Source of the DNA: Tenacibaculum sp. AHE14PA
Lineage (GTDB): Bacteria; Bacteroidota; Bacteroidia; Flavobacteriales; Flavobacteriaceae
Direction of reading: 5' to 3'
Assembly: GCF_019278465.1 (NCBI RefSeq)
Contig: NZ_CP058983.1
Coordinates: forward strand, 2,169,501 to 2,233,500
Length of the DNA: 64,000 bases
In this document: in pieces, positions 26,325 to 34,856 of the stretch
How the letters are laid out: every line of letters starts with the position of its first letter
Position numbering within the stretch: the stretch's first letter is position 1
The notes under the pieces: model-generated
What the model was told of the DNA's origin: nothing
The model's database searches: none
What the model saw: only the letters and a program-made list of their open reading frames with translations
Translations under genes and position numbers: made by a program

Positions 26325-27476
26325 ATGACTTTCGATAAAATTATAGGACAGGAACATATTAAAAAGCATTTACAGCAATCTGCTGAGAATAACCGAATTC
26401 CGCATGCGCAACTTTTTGTTGGTAAAGAAGGTTCTGGTACTTTGCCAATGGCAATTGCTTATGCTCAATTTTTATTATGTAAATCATCAAACAACGAAGA
26501 AGCTTGTAATATAAAATGTAATAAATTACAACACCCTGATTTACATTTTGCCTTTCCTGTAACCACAAACGATGCTGTAAAAAAACACCCTGTTAGCAAT
26601 TTGTTTTTAAATGATTGGAGAAGTTTTATAGAAACGCAACCTTACGGAAGCATTTTCGACTGGTCTAAACATATTGGTATAGAAAATAAACAAGGTCAAA
26701 TAGGTGTTGATGAAGCCTTAGATATTGTTAAAAAGCTACAATTAAAATCTTACGAAGGTGGTTTTAAAGTGATGATTATTTGGATGGCTGAAAAAATGAA
26801 CATTGCAGCTTCTAATAAATTATTAAAATTGATTGAAGAACCGCCAAACAAAACCATTTTCTTATTAATTACTGAAGATGAAGAGCAAATTATAAACACC
26901 ATAAAATCTCGCTGTCAAGCATTAAATTTCCCTTCTTTAAGTGATGCCGATATTGCTAATACTTTAGTTAAAAACCAGAATGTTGCAGAAAATGAAGCTA
27001 TAAAAATAGCGCATCAATCTGAAGGGAATTACAACAAAGCATTACGTATATTAAACAACAACTCTAATGATTTAATTTTTGAAGAATGGTTTATTACATG
27101 GATTCGTGCTGCCTTTAAAGCCAAAGGAAATGCTGCTGTAATTCAGGATTTAATAAAATGGTCTGAAGCTATTGCTAAATCGGGTAGAGAAACACAAAAA
27201 CAATTTTTACAATATTGTTTGCAGTTTTTTAGGCAAGCCTTGCTATTAAATTACGGAACACCAGACTTAGTTTTCCTAGAAACAAAATCTGCTAATTTTC
27301 AATTAGAAAAATTTGCACCTTTTATACACAGTGCAAATATTTTAGTTATTGAAAAGGAGGTAAGTGATGCTCAATATCACATTGAAAGAAACGGGAATGC
27401 TAAAATAATCTTATTAGATTTATCAATTAAATTAACTCGCCTTTTACACAGTAAAGAAGACAAAATTAAATCTTGA
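26325..27476 (+). CDS. holB: DNA polymerase III subunit delta'
   Basis: Clamp-loader AAA+ subunit, 383 residues. It opens MTFDKIIGQEHIKKHLQQSA; HAQLFVGKEGSGTLPMAIAY is the modified P-loop (not a true Walker A, as expected of delta'). Later come GVDEALDIVKKLQLKSYEGG, ASNKLLKLIEEPPNKT and the SRCQAL sensor region. I chose the ATG at 26325 over an upstream TTG because it begins at the family's conserved N-terminus and next to the promoter. The lipoprotein gene follows within 3 bp. Confidence 0.9.
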   Translation: MTFDKIIGQEHIKKHLQQSAENNRIPHAQLFVGKEGSGTLPMAIAYAQFLLCKSSNNEEACNIKCNKLQHPDLHFAFPVTTNDAVKKHPVSNLFLNDWRSFIETQPYGSIFDWSKHIGIENKQGQIGVDEALDIVKKLQLKSYEGGFKVMIIWMAEKMNIAASNKLLKLIEEPPNKTIFLLITEDEEQIINTIKSRCQALNFPSLSDADIANTLVKNQNVAENEAIKIAHQSEGNYNKALRILNNNSNDLIFEEWFITWIRAAFKAKGNAAVIQDLIKWSEAIAKSGRETQKQFLQYCLQFFRQALLLNYGTPDLVFLETKSANFQLEKFAPFIHSANILVIEKEVSDAQYHIERNGNAKIILLDLSIKLTRLLHSKEDKIKS

Positions 27477-27478
27477 TT

Positions 27479-27940
27479 ATGAAAATAAAACTAGCAGCTA
27501 TTATAAGCTTTGGAATACTTTTTGTAAGTTGTAATCAACATAAAAAAACTACTTTAAGTAATTACCTAGTTGGTAATTGGGAAACCACTTATTTAAAAAT
27601 TAAAATGATTACCGTAAACAAAACTGATAGTACTTCTGTTTTTGAAGATGATTTTAACAAACCCAATTCAGGTAAGGCGCAATCATCTTACAAAAAAGAC
27701 GGAACATTTTCTGCATGGTTTAAACAACCTAACGGAGAAAAATTAGACCAGACTAATGGTAAATGGAAGATGAAAAAAGATAGTTTATTTATTGATTATT
27801 TTTATATGGGTAAACAAGTACAGGCTTGGTATAAAATACAACAAATAGAAAATGGTTTTAAAGGAACATCAATATACGATTGGGATAATGATGGTCAAGC
27901 CGACGACACCTTAATTATGAATACTAAAAGAATAAAATAA
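27479..27940 (+). CDS. lipocalin-like lipoprotein, hypothetical
   Basis: A 153-residue lipoprotein with lipobox LFVSCNQ and a beta-rich domain (LVGNWETTYLKIKM, TNGKWKMKKDSLFIDY, GTSIYDWDNDGQADDTL). The pattern resembles small lipocalin-like Bacteroidota proteins; function is unknown. A DWDNDGQADD segment could bind calcium. The start is the ATG at 27479, just after the holB stop, so it is in the same transcription unit as holB and the downstream kinase. Confidence 0.7.
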   Translation: MKIKLAAIISFGILFVSCNQHKKTTLSNYLVGNWETTYLKIKMITVNKTDSTSVFEDDFNKPNSGKAQSSYKKDGTFSAWFKQPNGEKLDQTNGKWKMKKDSLFIDYFYMGKQVQAWYKIQQIENGFKGTSIYDWDNDGQADDTLIMNTKRIK

Positions 27941-27945
27941 TAAAT

Positions 27946-29406
27946 TTGCTAAATATTAAAAATATATCACTACGAATTAGAATCTTTTTATCAATGATAC
28001 TTTTAGTATTGTTGGCCTCTATTTTAATTTTAATAGTTACCATAGTTCAATACGGTGAACAAACAGATGATTATAATATTTTACGCTTCAGTAGAAAAGA
28101 AAATGCCACAAAACACGATATAGAAATCGAGTTAAAGCGCAAAACAACATACCCTATAACAACTAGTAATTTAGCTAAAATATTTCAAGATCGTATTTAT
28201 GATATTGCATATGTTCATAAACTTACCGTATCTATGTATGATATGGATGGAGGTCTTTTAAAATCATCTATTCCTTATAATTTTGATAAAAAAGAAGGCA
28301 CCAATTTATCTATAGATATTATAAAAGAACTTGCTAACAATTCTGACCATAAAGTTATAAAAGATCGAGATGAAAAAGGAATTACCTATCAATCATCGTA
28401 CACTTATATAACTGATACTAGGTTTAAACGAATTGGTATTTTAAAACTACAAATAGCACAAGACAATGAAGAGCAAGAAAAAGAGTTACGTGAATTTATA
28501 TCACGTCTCTCACTAGTTTACCTCTTAATGTTTATTACCGCTATTTCATTAGCATATTTTTTATCGAGTTATATTACGCGTTCTATCCAAGCAATTTCTG
28601 AAAAAATTAAAGAAACCCGTTTAAATCAGCGGAATGAAAAAATTACGTTGAATTCTGCCAGTTCAGAAATAAACTCTTTAATTGATTCTTACAATAATAT
28701 GATTGATCAGTTAGAAGAAAGTGCTGTAAAACTTGCTAAAAGTGAACGTGAACAAGCTTGGAGAGAAATGGCCAAACAAGTAGCACATGAAATAAAAAAT
28801 CCGCTTACACCAATGCGTCTTTCAGTTCAAAGCTTCGAAAGAAAGTTTAACCCAGAAGATCCGGCCATAAAAGAAAAATTATCTGAATACAGTGAAACAT
28901 TAATTCAACAAATTGATGTAATGAGCTCTATTGCTTCTGCTTTTTCAGACTTTGCAAAAATGCCTACACAACGTCGCGAAAGATTAGATGTAGTTGATAT
29001 TGTTAAACATTCTTTAGATATTTTCTCTGAAGATTACATACATTACATTCCGCAAGAAACCGAACTATTTGCTAATTTAGATAAGACTCAATTAATTAGA
29101 ATTTTAACTAATTTAATAAAAAATGCAACGCAGGCAATTACAGAAAATACAGCTACTCCTAGAATTGAAGTAAAGGTAACTTCTGAAGGGAATAATGTTA
29201 AAATTACTGTTTCCGATAACGGAAAAGGAATCATAGAACAAAATAAAGAATTAATTTTCGAGCCTAAGTTTACCACCAAAACAAGCGGAATGGGCTTAGG
29301 TTTAGCCATGATAAAAAATATAATTGAAGCATATGACGGCTCTATCAGTTTCACCTCAACAGAAAACATAGGAACCGTTTTTACAGTTATTTTACCTAAA
29401 AATTAA
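27946..29406 (+). CDS. NtrY-like sensor histidine kinase
   Basis: A 486-residue membrane kinase. TM helices lie near residues 11-33 and 190-207 and enclose a periplasmic sensor region. A HAMP segment is followed by the H-box QVAHEIKNPLTPMRLSVQSF (His near 281), N-box NLIKNATQAI, and G-boxes DNGKGI and GMGLGLAMIKNI. The H-box context is of the NtrY class. No ATG lies between the preceding stop and the conserved N-terminus, so TTG at 27946 is the likely start. No cognate response regulator is adjacent. Confidence 0.87.
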   Translation: MLNIKNISLRIRIFLSMILLVLLASILILIVTIVQYGEQTDDYNILRFSRKENATKHDIEIELKRKTTYPITTSNLAKIFQDRIYDIAYVHKLTVSMYDMDGGLLKSSIPYNFDKKEGTNLSIDIIKELANNSDHKVIKDRDEKGITYQSSYTYITDTRFKRIGILKLQIAQDNEEQEKELREFISRLSLVYLLMFITAISLAYFLSSYITRSIQAISEKIKETRLNQRNEKITLNSASSEINSLIDSYNNMIDQLEESAVKLAKSEREQAWREMAKQVAHEIKNPLTPMRLSVQSFERKFNPEDPAIKEKLSEYSETLIQQIDVMSSIASAFSDFAKMPTQRRERLDVVDIVKHSLDIFSEDYIHYIPQETELFANLDKTQLIRILTNLIKNATQAITENTATPRIEVKVTSEGNNVKITVSDNGKGIIEQNKELIFEPKFTTKTSGMGLGLAMIKNIIEAYDGSISFTSTENIGTVFTVILPKN

Positions 29407-29454
29407 AAATTTACGCCTAGAGAATTTTCGCCAGGCCTTAAAAAACTCAATCAA

Positions 29455-30234
29455 ATGAATTTCGAAAACATCTTAGTTTCTATCACTAACCAATTAGCAA
29501 CAATTACTATTAACAGACCAAAAAAGTTAAATGCTTTAAATAGCGCTACAATTGAAGAGTTAAGTACAGCTTTTGAAGACTTAGAAGATGATGCAAATGT
29601 AAAAACAATTATTATTACTGGAAGTGGTGAAAAGGCATTTGTAGCTGGGGCAGATATTTCTGAATTTGCAAACTTCTCTGTAGAAGAAGGTGGTAGATTA
29701 GCTAGATTAGGACAAGAGTCGTTATTTAATCTCGTAGAAAACTTATCAACTCCTGTAATTGCAGCTGTAAATGGTTTTGCTCTTGGTGGCGGATTAGAAT
29801 TAGCAATGGCTTGTCATTTTAGAGTAGCATCAGACAGTGCTAAAATGGGCCTACCTGAAGTATCTTTAGGTGTAATTCCTGGTTATGGTGGTACACAACG
29901 TTTACCTCAATTAGTTGGTAAAGGAAAAGCAATGGAATTAATTATGACAGCAGGAATGATATCTGCCGAAGATGCTAAACAATGGGGATTAGTAAATCAT
30001 GTTGTTTCTTTAGAAGAATTAATACCTTTAGCAGAAAAACTAGCTGGTAAAATAATGCGCAATTCTTCTGTAGCAATTAGCGCAGCAATTAGAGCCGTAA
30101 ATGACAACTTTAAAGACGGTGTAAATGGTTATGAAACCGAAATAGCTGAGTTTGGTGATTCTTTTGGAACAGAAGATTTTAAAGAAGGAACAACCGCTTT
30201 TTTAGAAAAAAGAAAACCAAATTTTCCTGGATAA
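29455..30234 (+). CDS. enoyl-CoA hydratase/isomerase
   Basis: A crotonase-fold enzyme of 259 residues hydrating trans-2-enoyl-CoA in fatty-acid or butanoate metabolism. The oxyanion hole comes from FVAGADISEF and NGFALGGGLELAMACHFRVAS. Both catalytic acids appear present, in LELAMAC and in MGLPEVSLGVIPGYGGTQRL. The start ATG at 29455 is supported by the conserved start MNFENILV. The exact acyl-CoA substrate is not determinable. Confidence 0.9.
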   Translation: MNFENILVSITNQLATITINRPKKLNALNSATIEELSTAFEDLEDDANVKTIIITGSGEKAFVAGADISEFANFSVEEGGRLARLGQESLFNLVENLSTPVIAAVNGFALGGGLELAMACHFRVASDSAKMGLPEVSLGVIPGYGGTQRLPQLVGKGKAMELIMTAGMISAEDAKQWGLVNHVVSLEELIPLAEKLAGKIMRNSSVAISAAIRAVNDNFKDGVNGYETEIAEFGDSFGTEDFKEGTTAFLEKRKPNFPG

Positions 30235-30240
30235 TAATTT

Positions 30241-31959
30241 ATGGCACCTAAAAAAACTCTTCTTTTTTTTCTTTTTTTATTAACTATTAATCTTTCTGCA
30301 CAAGAGATTAATAAAGATACTTATAAAGAAAAAATACTTAGTCTTTCGAACATCTTAGAAACTGAAAGTGAAGCAAGAAATCAGGTTGTTATAATTCAAA
30401 AAATGCTAAACCTGTCTAAAAAGAATAAAGATACTTTTCAGACAATTAGATTACTACATCAAATGGGACGGAAGTCTCAATTCCTTAACGAATATCATGT
30501 TTCAATAAAATCTTTTGAAAAAGAATTAGTATTATTTAACGCTTATAATTTAAGTAAACAAGAAAAAGAGATTATAGATTCTTTAAAAATTACACCTATC
30601 GAAATAATAGTTCAGCTAGGTAATAGTTATGCTGCTGTTGGTGAAACGAAAACGGCTTTAGCTTTTTATTCTAAAAGTGAACTTATTGCTAGTCAAGAAA
30701 ATTTACAGTTTTACAAAGCTGTTATTCCTGTGCTTATTGGGGCTATGAATTATTCTGCAGGAGATTACAAGAAAGCTTTATTAAACTATAAAAAAGGATT
30801 AAATAGATTACAAACTACAACGGAAATTGATGAACGAAACAAAAATTTTAATAGTGCAATAACCATAACAAGTATTAGCGATACCTACATAAAACTTAAA
30901 AATATAGATTCTGCAAAATTAGTATTAAAAAAAGCTATCAAACAAGGATTAGATACACTTAATAATTTTATTCGGATAGGTTTTTATAGTCAAAATGCTA
31001 AAATTTTAATTGAAGAAAAAAAATATTCTGAGGCTTTAAATAAAATTAAGCAACTAAGTATTTTAAGCCACAAACATGACCCTAATTCTGGAAACTATTA
31101 TTATTACAAAGAATTAACAGCAGCTTATACTGGTTTAAAAAAATACGACTCAGCTATTGCTGTTATGGAAAAAGGGATTGAAATTGGATTAACAAAAACT
31201 AAAGAATTTTATTTAGTTGATGATTATAAAACTCTTGCAAAGACTTACAAGAAATCTGGCAATATTAAAAAATCAAATGAATATTTCGAGAAATATGTTT
31301 TGAACCAAACAGCATTAGAAAAAAATAAAAAAAACATTATAAATTCTTTTCATAATAAAGAGTTATCTAGTTTAGAATCTGAAAAAGAAAATCAAAAAAA
31401 AACAACTAAATATTTAATGATTACAAGTAGTAGTATTATTTTGTTACTTGTTTTATACTTACTTCGTTTATCTAGCAGAAAGAAAAAAGATTCTGATCGT
31501 TTTATTAAATTAATAAACAAGATAAACTCACTAGAGCAACAACAAAAAATAATAGATACAAAAGATAAAATTTTAGAGGAAAAATTATCTATAGATATTA
31601 ATAAGGAAACATTTAATGAAATTTTAGCCGGATTACATAAAGTAGAAGAACAACACTATTATTTAAAACAAGAATGTAATTCATATAACATTGCACGAAA
31701 AATAAAAACAAATACCTCTTATTTATCTAAAGTTATAAACACACATTATCAGAAGAATTTTAATACTTATATAAATGATCTCAGGATAAACTATGTGCTA
31801 TTAAAACTAAAGAAAGATTCTAAATTTAGAGCCTATGCTGTTCAATCTATCTCTGAAGAAATAGGTTATAAAAGCACAGACTCATTTACCAAATATTTTA
31901 GAAAAAGAACAGGGCTGCTACCTTCTGTTTATATTAAAAAATTGAACTCTATTAACTAA
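30241..31959 (+). CDS. TPR - transmembrane - AraC-type HTH regulator
   Basis: A 572-residue one-component regulator. A signal peptide (LLFFLFLLTINLSAQEI) is followed by TPR-like repeats (about 40-370) that would lie outside the cytoplasmic membrane. A single TM helix follows (about 393-410, YLMITSSSIILLLVLYLL), then a cytoplasmic coiled stretch and a C-terminal AraC-type DNA-binding domain (about 483-572; SYLSKVINTHYQKNFNTYIN, then VQSISEEIGYKSTDSFTKYF). Such proteins would bind DNA while membrane-bound. It lies 6 bp after the enoyl-CoA hydratase gene and is followed by a 48-bp palindrome and small exported proteins that may be its targets (inference). Confidence 0.88.
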   Translation: MAPKKTLLFFLFLLTINLSAQEINKDTYKEKILSLSNILETESEARNQVVIIQKMLNLSKKNKDTFQTIRLLHQMGRKSQFLNEYHVSIKSFEKELVLFNAYNLSKQEKEIIDSLKITPIEIIVQLGNSYAAVGETKTALAFYSKSELIASQENLQFYKAVIPVLIGAMNYSAGDYKKALLNYKKGLNRLQTTTEIDERNKNFNSAITITSISDTYIKLKNIDSAKLVLKKAIKQGLDTLNNFIRIGFYSQNAKILIEEKKYSEALNKIKQLSILSHKHDPNSGNYYYYKELTAAYTGLKKYDSAIAVMEKGIEIGLTKTKEFYLVDDYKTLAKTYKKSGNIKKSNEYFEKYVLNQTALEKNKKNIINSFHNKELSSLESEKENQKKTTKYLMITSSSIILLLVLYLLRLSSRKKKDSDRFIKLINKINSLEQQQKIIDTKDKILEEKLSIDINKETFNEILAGLHKVEEQHYYLKQECNSYNIARKIKTNTSYLSKVINTHYQKNFNTYINDLRINYVLLKLKKDSKFRAYAVQSISEEIGYKSTDSFTKYFRKRTGLLPSVYIKKLNSIN

Positions 31960-31972
31960 ATAATTTTACTAA

Positions 31973-32020
31973 TATATATATGAAGCCCTAAATTTATAAA
32001 TTTAGGGCTTCATATATATA
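31973..32020. repeat. 48-bp perfect palindrome (terminator-like)
   Basis: The arms 31973-31996 and 31997-32020 are exact complements with no spacer; the core is AGCCCTAAATTTA/TAAATTTAGGGCT and the ends are (TA)n. It starts 13 bp after the AraC-type gene. No T-run follows. It may end that transcript or act as a binding or processing site. Confidence 0.85.
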
Positions 32021-32185
32021 ACAATTCATTAAAGACAAAAAACAACCAAAAGCCTTGTTAACAAAGAGTTAAAATATTTTTTTAACACCCTAATTTTCTA
32101 AAACTAGGTTTACTTTTCTTTTATAAAGGTATATTATGTATAATATTTGTTTCAGGAAATTAATCCTAATAAATAAATCAGAAGC

Positions 32186-32575
32186 ATGGAAAAATTAACG
32201 AAAACAATAGTAAGAGCAACTTTATTTTTATGTCTTGGCGGGTTATTTGGTTATACAGTTACAACTACAATAAAAAGCATAGATAAATCAAGTAATATTA
32301 TAGAGGTATTAAAAGACAATTGCGATTGTAAGGAAGTAAACCAAATTATATATGCAAAAGGAATTCAGGTTGGTAAAAACGGATTAAGTACTGAAAAAGG
32401 AGAATATCAACTAATTGACTGTAAGTTTGAATCAATAAAAAAAGAAACGGGAAAAATTCAAAACCTATTAAAATCAAAGATTAAAGGTTATGAGAATATT
32501 GATTTATTAGAACTAGAATTCGTAAACGGACAAAAAACTGAAACTGTAGTTATTAAGGATGGTATAATTCAATAA
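32186..32575 (+). CDS. hypothetical exported or membrane-anchored protein
   Basis: A 129-residue protein with one N-terminal hydrophobic segment (ATLFLCLGGLFGYTVTTTI, about 10-28), followed by a soluble domain with the paired cysteines CDC and one in LIDCKF. No known family is recognised. It is encoded 226 bp after the TPR-AraC regulator. An imperfect inverted repeat (CCTAATTTT/AAAACTAGG, 32088-32107) lies in the leader region and may be an operator. It could be a target of the regulator (inference only). Confidence 0.6.
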   Translation: MEKLTKTIVRATLFLCLGGLFGYTVTTTIKSIDKSSNIIEVLKDNCDCKEVNQIIYAKGIQVGKNGLSTEKGEYQLIDCKFESIKKETGKIQNLLKSKIKGYENIDLLELEFVNGQKTETVVIKDGIIQ

Positions 32576-32582
32576 AAATATT

Positions 32583-32657
32583 ATGATATCAATAATAACA
32601 AAAATAGTCATAAAGAGTATAATTATAATTGTTACTTTCTTAGCTGTAATATTTTAA
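32583..32657 (+). CDS. candidate 24-residue hydrophobic peptide
   Basis: ATG at 32583 encodes MISIITKIVIKSIIIIVTFL followed by AVIF and a TAA: one membrane-spanning helix with two lysines. It begins 7 bp after the stop of the preceding gene. It could be a small membrane protein or toxin-like peptide, or chance AT-rich coding. No homologue is known to me. Confidence 0.3.
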   Translation: MISIITKIVIKSIIIIVTFLAVIF

Positions 32658-32736
32658 TAAAATATCTCATTATTTACAAAGCTTAGATACAATTTTTTCA
32701 TATTCATTTAATATTAAAAACCTTAAAACCTAAACA

Positions 32737-32770
32737 ATAAAAAAGCATCTAGAAATCTAGATGCTTTTTT
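32737..32770. terminator. bidirectional intrinsic terminator
   Basis: AAAAAAGCATCTAGA and TCTAGATGCTTTTTT around a two-base loop form a 15-bp stem with T runs in both directions. It ends the 32186 unit (plus) and a putative short minus-strand RNA. Confidence 0.9.
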
Positions 32771-32831
32771 AACAATTTAGGGGATTGTTATAGTTAATAA
32801 AGGGGAATTACTAACTCTTAAAACAAATATA
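32737..32831 (-). ncRNA. candidate short minus-strand RNA with C-rich segments
   Basis: A perfect -7 box TATATTTG on the minus strand (32824-32831) is followed by a non-coding stretch of about 50 nt with two C-runs (AATTCCCC, AATCCCC) and the strong terminator at 32737-32770. That predicts an RNA of about 80 nt. On the plus strand the same segment (GGGGATT, AGGGGAATTA) resembles the G-rich segment of the candidate RNA at 39881-39971. The rest of the 32576-32913 interval is AT-rich and otherwise empty. Confidence 0.35.
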
Positions 32832-32913
32832 TATTATTTTCAAACACTCACAACTTATATTGCGGTTTTTTTATTTAAAATAAAAAATAAATAAACTATT
32901 CTTAAATAAACCA

Positions 32914-33570
32914 CTATTTAACACCATTAAACTCATCGTAAAACTGTTGTAAAAAACCTTTCATATAAAAATGTCTTTCGTTGGCAATTTTTTTACCAGT
33001 TTCCGTATTCATCTTATCTTTTAAAAGTAATAACTTTTCATAAAAATGATTAATTGTTGGTGCTGTAGATTTTTTATACTCTTCTTTTGTCATATTTAAA
33101 TTCGGAGCTATTTCTGGATCATATAAAGCTCTATTTTTAAATCCTCCATAATTAAAGCAACGTGCAATTCCAATCGCTCCAATCGCATCTAACCTATCTG
33201 CATCCTGAATAACACTTAGTTCTGGTGAGCTAAATTTTTCTCCGTTCGTCAAACTTGTTTTAAAAGAAATATAATTAATAATATTTTCTATATGTATAAT
33301 AATCTCTTCAGTAACTTGCTCGCTTTCTAAAAAATCTCGTGCCAACTTTGGCCCAACAGTTTCATCTCCGTCATAAAACTTAGCGTCGGCAATATCGTGT
33401 AATAACGCACCTAGCGATACAATAAATTCATCAACATCTTCATCTTTGGCAATTAATAAAGCATTTTTATATACACGCTCTATATGAAACCAATCATGTC
33501 CTCCTTCTGCTCCCTTTAACGTTTCTTTTACAAATACTATGGTATTTGTAGTTATTAGTTCTTTATTCAT
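32914..33570 (-). CDS. HD domain phosphohydrolase
   Basis: A 218-residue metal-dependent phosphohydrolase of the YedJ/YpgQ type. The metal ligands are in GHDWFHIERVYKNA (first H), LGALLHDIADAKF (HD motif) and VIQDADRLDAIGAIGIAR (final D). Relatives hydrolyse nucleotides or are of unknown substrate. It is encoded just after asd on the same strand but separated from it by a terminator, so it is likely its own unit. Confidence 0.88.
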   Translation of the reverse strand: MNKELITTNTIVFVKETLKGAEGGHDWFHIERVYKNALLIAKDEDVDEFIVSLGALLHDIADAKFYDGDETVGPKLARDFLESEQVTEEIIIHIENIINYISFKTSLTNGEKFSSPELSVIQDADRLDAIGAIGIARCFNYGGFKNRALYDPEIAPNLNMTKEEYKKSTAPTINHFYEKLLLLKDKMNTETGKKIANERHFYMKGFLQQFYDEFNGVK

Positions 33571-33581
33571 TCTTCAAAAAT

Positions 33582-33607
33582 AAAAACCCTGTACTAATTA
33601 GCACAGG
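33582..33607 (-). terminator. intrinsic terminator of asd
   Basis: CCTGT-n-CTAA/TTAG-n-ACAGG with one mismatch (33588-33607), followed on the minus strand by a T-rich run. Confidence 0.75.
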
Positions 33608-33631
33608 ATTGTATACATATAAAATTACATT

Positions 33632-34639
33632 TTAAACTGTAATCGATTTCTTAATCAAGTTATTAGCAACTAAATATTCAGCTATTTGTACCGTATTAGT
33701 TGCAGCTCCTTTACGAAGGTTATCAGAAACAACCCAAAGATTTAAGGTGTTATCTTGAGATTCATCTCTACGAATCCTTCCTACAAAAACTTCATCTTTA
33801 TTGTGTGCTGTTATTGGCATTGGATATAAGTTATTCGCTACGTCATCTTGCACTATAATTCCGGCAGTATTATTTAAGATTTCACGAACTTCCTTTAAAT
33901 CGAAATCATTTTTAAACTGTACGTTTACAGCTTCTGAATGCCCTCCTGCTGTAGGAATTCTAACCGCAGTTGCAGTAACAGAAAAAGAAGCATCACGTAA
34001 AATCTTCTTTGGTTCTTTTACCAATTTCATCTCTTCCTTAGTATATCCGTTTTCTAAAAAAACATCGCAATGTGGCAAAGCATTTCTTCCTATTTTATGA
34101 GGATAAGCCATTTCACCGTCAATACCAGCCTCTTCGTTGGCTAATTGTTGTACTGCTTTTATACCGGTTCCTGAAACAGATTGATAGGTAGAAATTACCA
34201 CACGCTTCATCGTGTATTTTTTATGCAAAGGCGCTAATGCCATTACTAGCTGAATCGTGGAACAGTTAGGGTTTGCAATAATTTTATCTTCGGACGTTAG
34301 CACATCTCCGTTAATTTCTGGAACCACTAATTTTTTGGTTGAATCCATTCTCCAAGTAGAAGAGTTATCAATTACCGTGGTACCAATTTCTGCAAACTTT
34401 GGTGCCCAAATTAAAGAAGTTTCGCCTCCTGCAGAAAACAATGCCAAATCTGGCTTCATTTTAACGGCTGTTTCTAAACCAACAACAGTATATTCAGTTC
34501 CTTTAAAATCAATTTTATTACCAACTGAACGTTCAGAAGCAACAGGAATTAATTCTGTTACGCCAAAGTTACGTTCTGCTAATATTTGTAACATTACATT
34601 ACCTACCATTCCGGTGGCACCAACAACTGCTACTCTCAT
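33632..34639 (-). CDS. asd: aspartate-semialdehyde dehydrogenase
   Basis: NADPH enzyme reducing aspartyl phosphate to the semialdehyde, at the branch to lysine/diaminopimelate, methionine and threonine. It has 335 residues. The N-terminal VAVVGATGMVGNVMLQIL binds the nucleotide; the active-site cysteine is in IANPNCSTIQLVMALAPLH; the substrate arginine and histidine are in VRIPTAGGHSEAVNVQF. It is flanked by a terminator, so monocistronic. Confidence 0.96.
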   Translation of the reverse strand: MRVAVVGATGMVGNVMLQILAERNFGVTELIPVASERSVGNKIDFKGTEYTVVGLETAVKMKPDLALFSAGGETSLIWAPKFAEIGTTVIDNSSTWRMDSTKKLVVPEINGDVLTSEDKIIANPNCSTIQLVMALAPLHKKYTMKRVVISTYQSVSGTGIKAVQQLANEEAGIDGEMAYPHKIGRNALPHCDVFLENGYTKEEMKLVKEPKKILRDASFSVTATAVRIPTAGGHSEAVNVQFKNDFDLKEVREILNNTAGIIVQDDVANNLYPMPITAHNKDEVFVGRIRRDESQDNTLNLWVVSDNLRKGAATNTVQIAEYLVANNLIKKSITV

Positions 34640-34795
34640 TTTTTATTATTTAGTTCTGTTAATCTATAATGATACAAAGGTTTAAAAAAATTGAATTAGT
34701 TGTATCTGTTTTTATTGATATTTTTAGTTAAAGTTCAAAAAACATCAAATTAAAGTAAAAAGTGTGGTTTTAAACAAAAAAAATCAAAAAAGAAG

Positions 34796-34803
34796 TACAT
34801 TTG
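34796..34803 (+). promoter_or_regulatory. -7 promoter element for trhO
   Basis: A perfect TACATTTG, 53 bp upstream of the ATG at 34857. The asd-trhO spacer is otherwise AT-rich and featureless. Confidence 0.5.
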
Positions 34804-34856
34804 CAAAGATTTTATAAAAATCAACAAATATTTTGACTAACTAAAAAAAGTATAGC

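Noticed and set aside
32583-32657. Calling the 24-residue hydrophobic ORF a type I toxin.
   Set aside because: No antitoxin RNA or recognised toxin family; kept only as a low-confidence small ORF.
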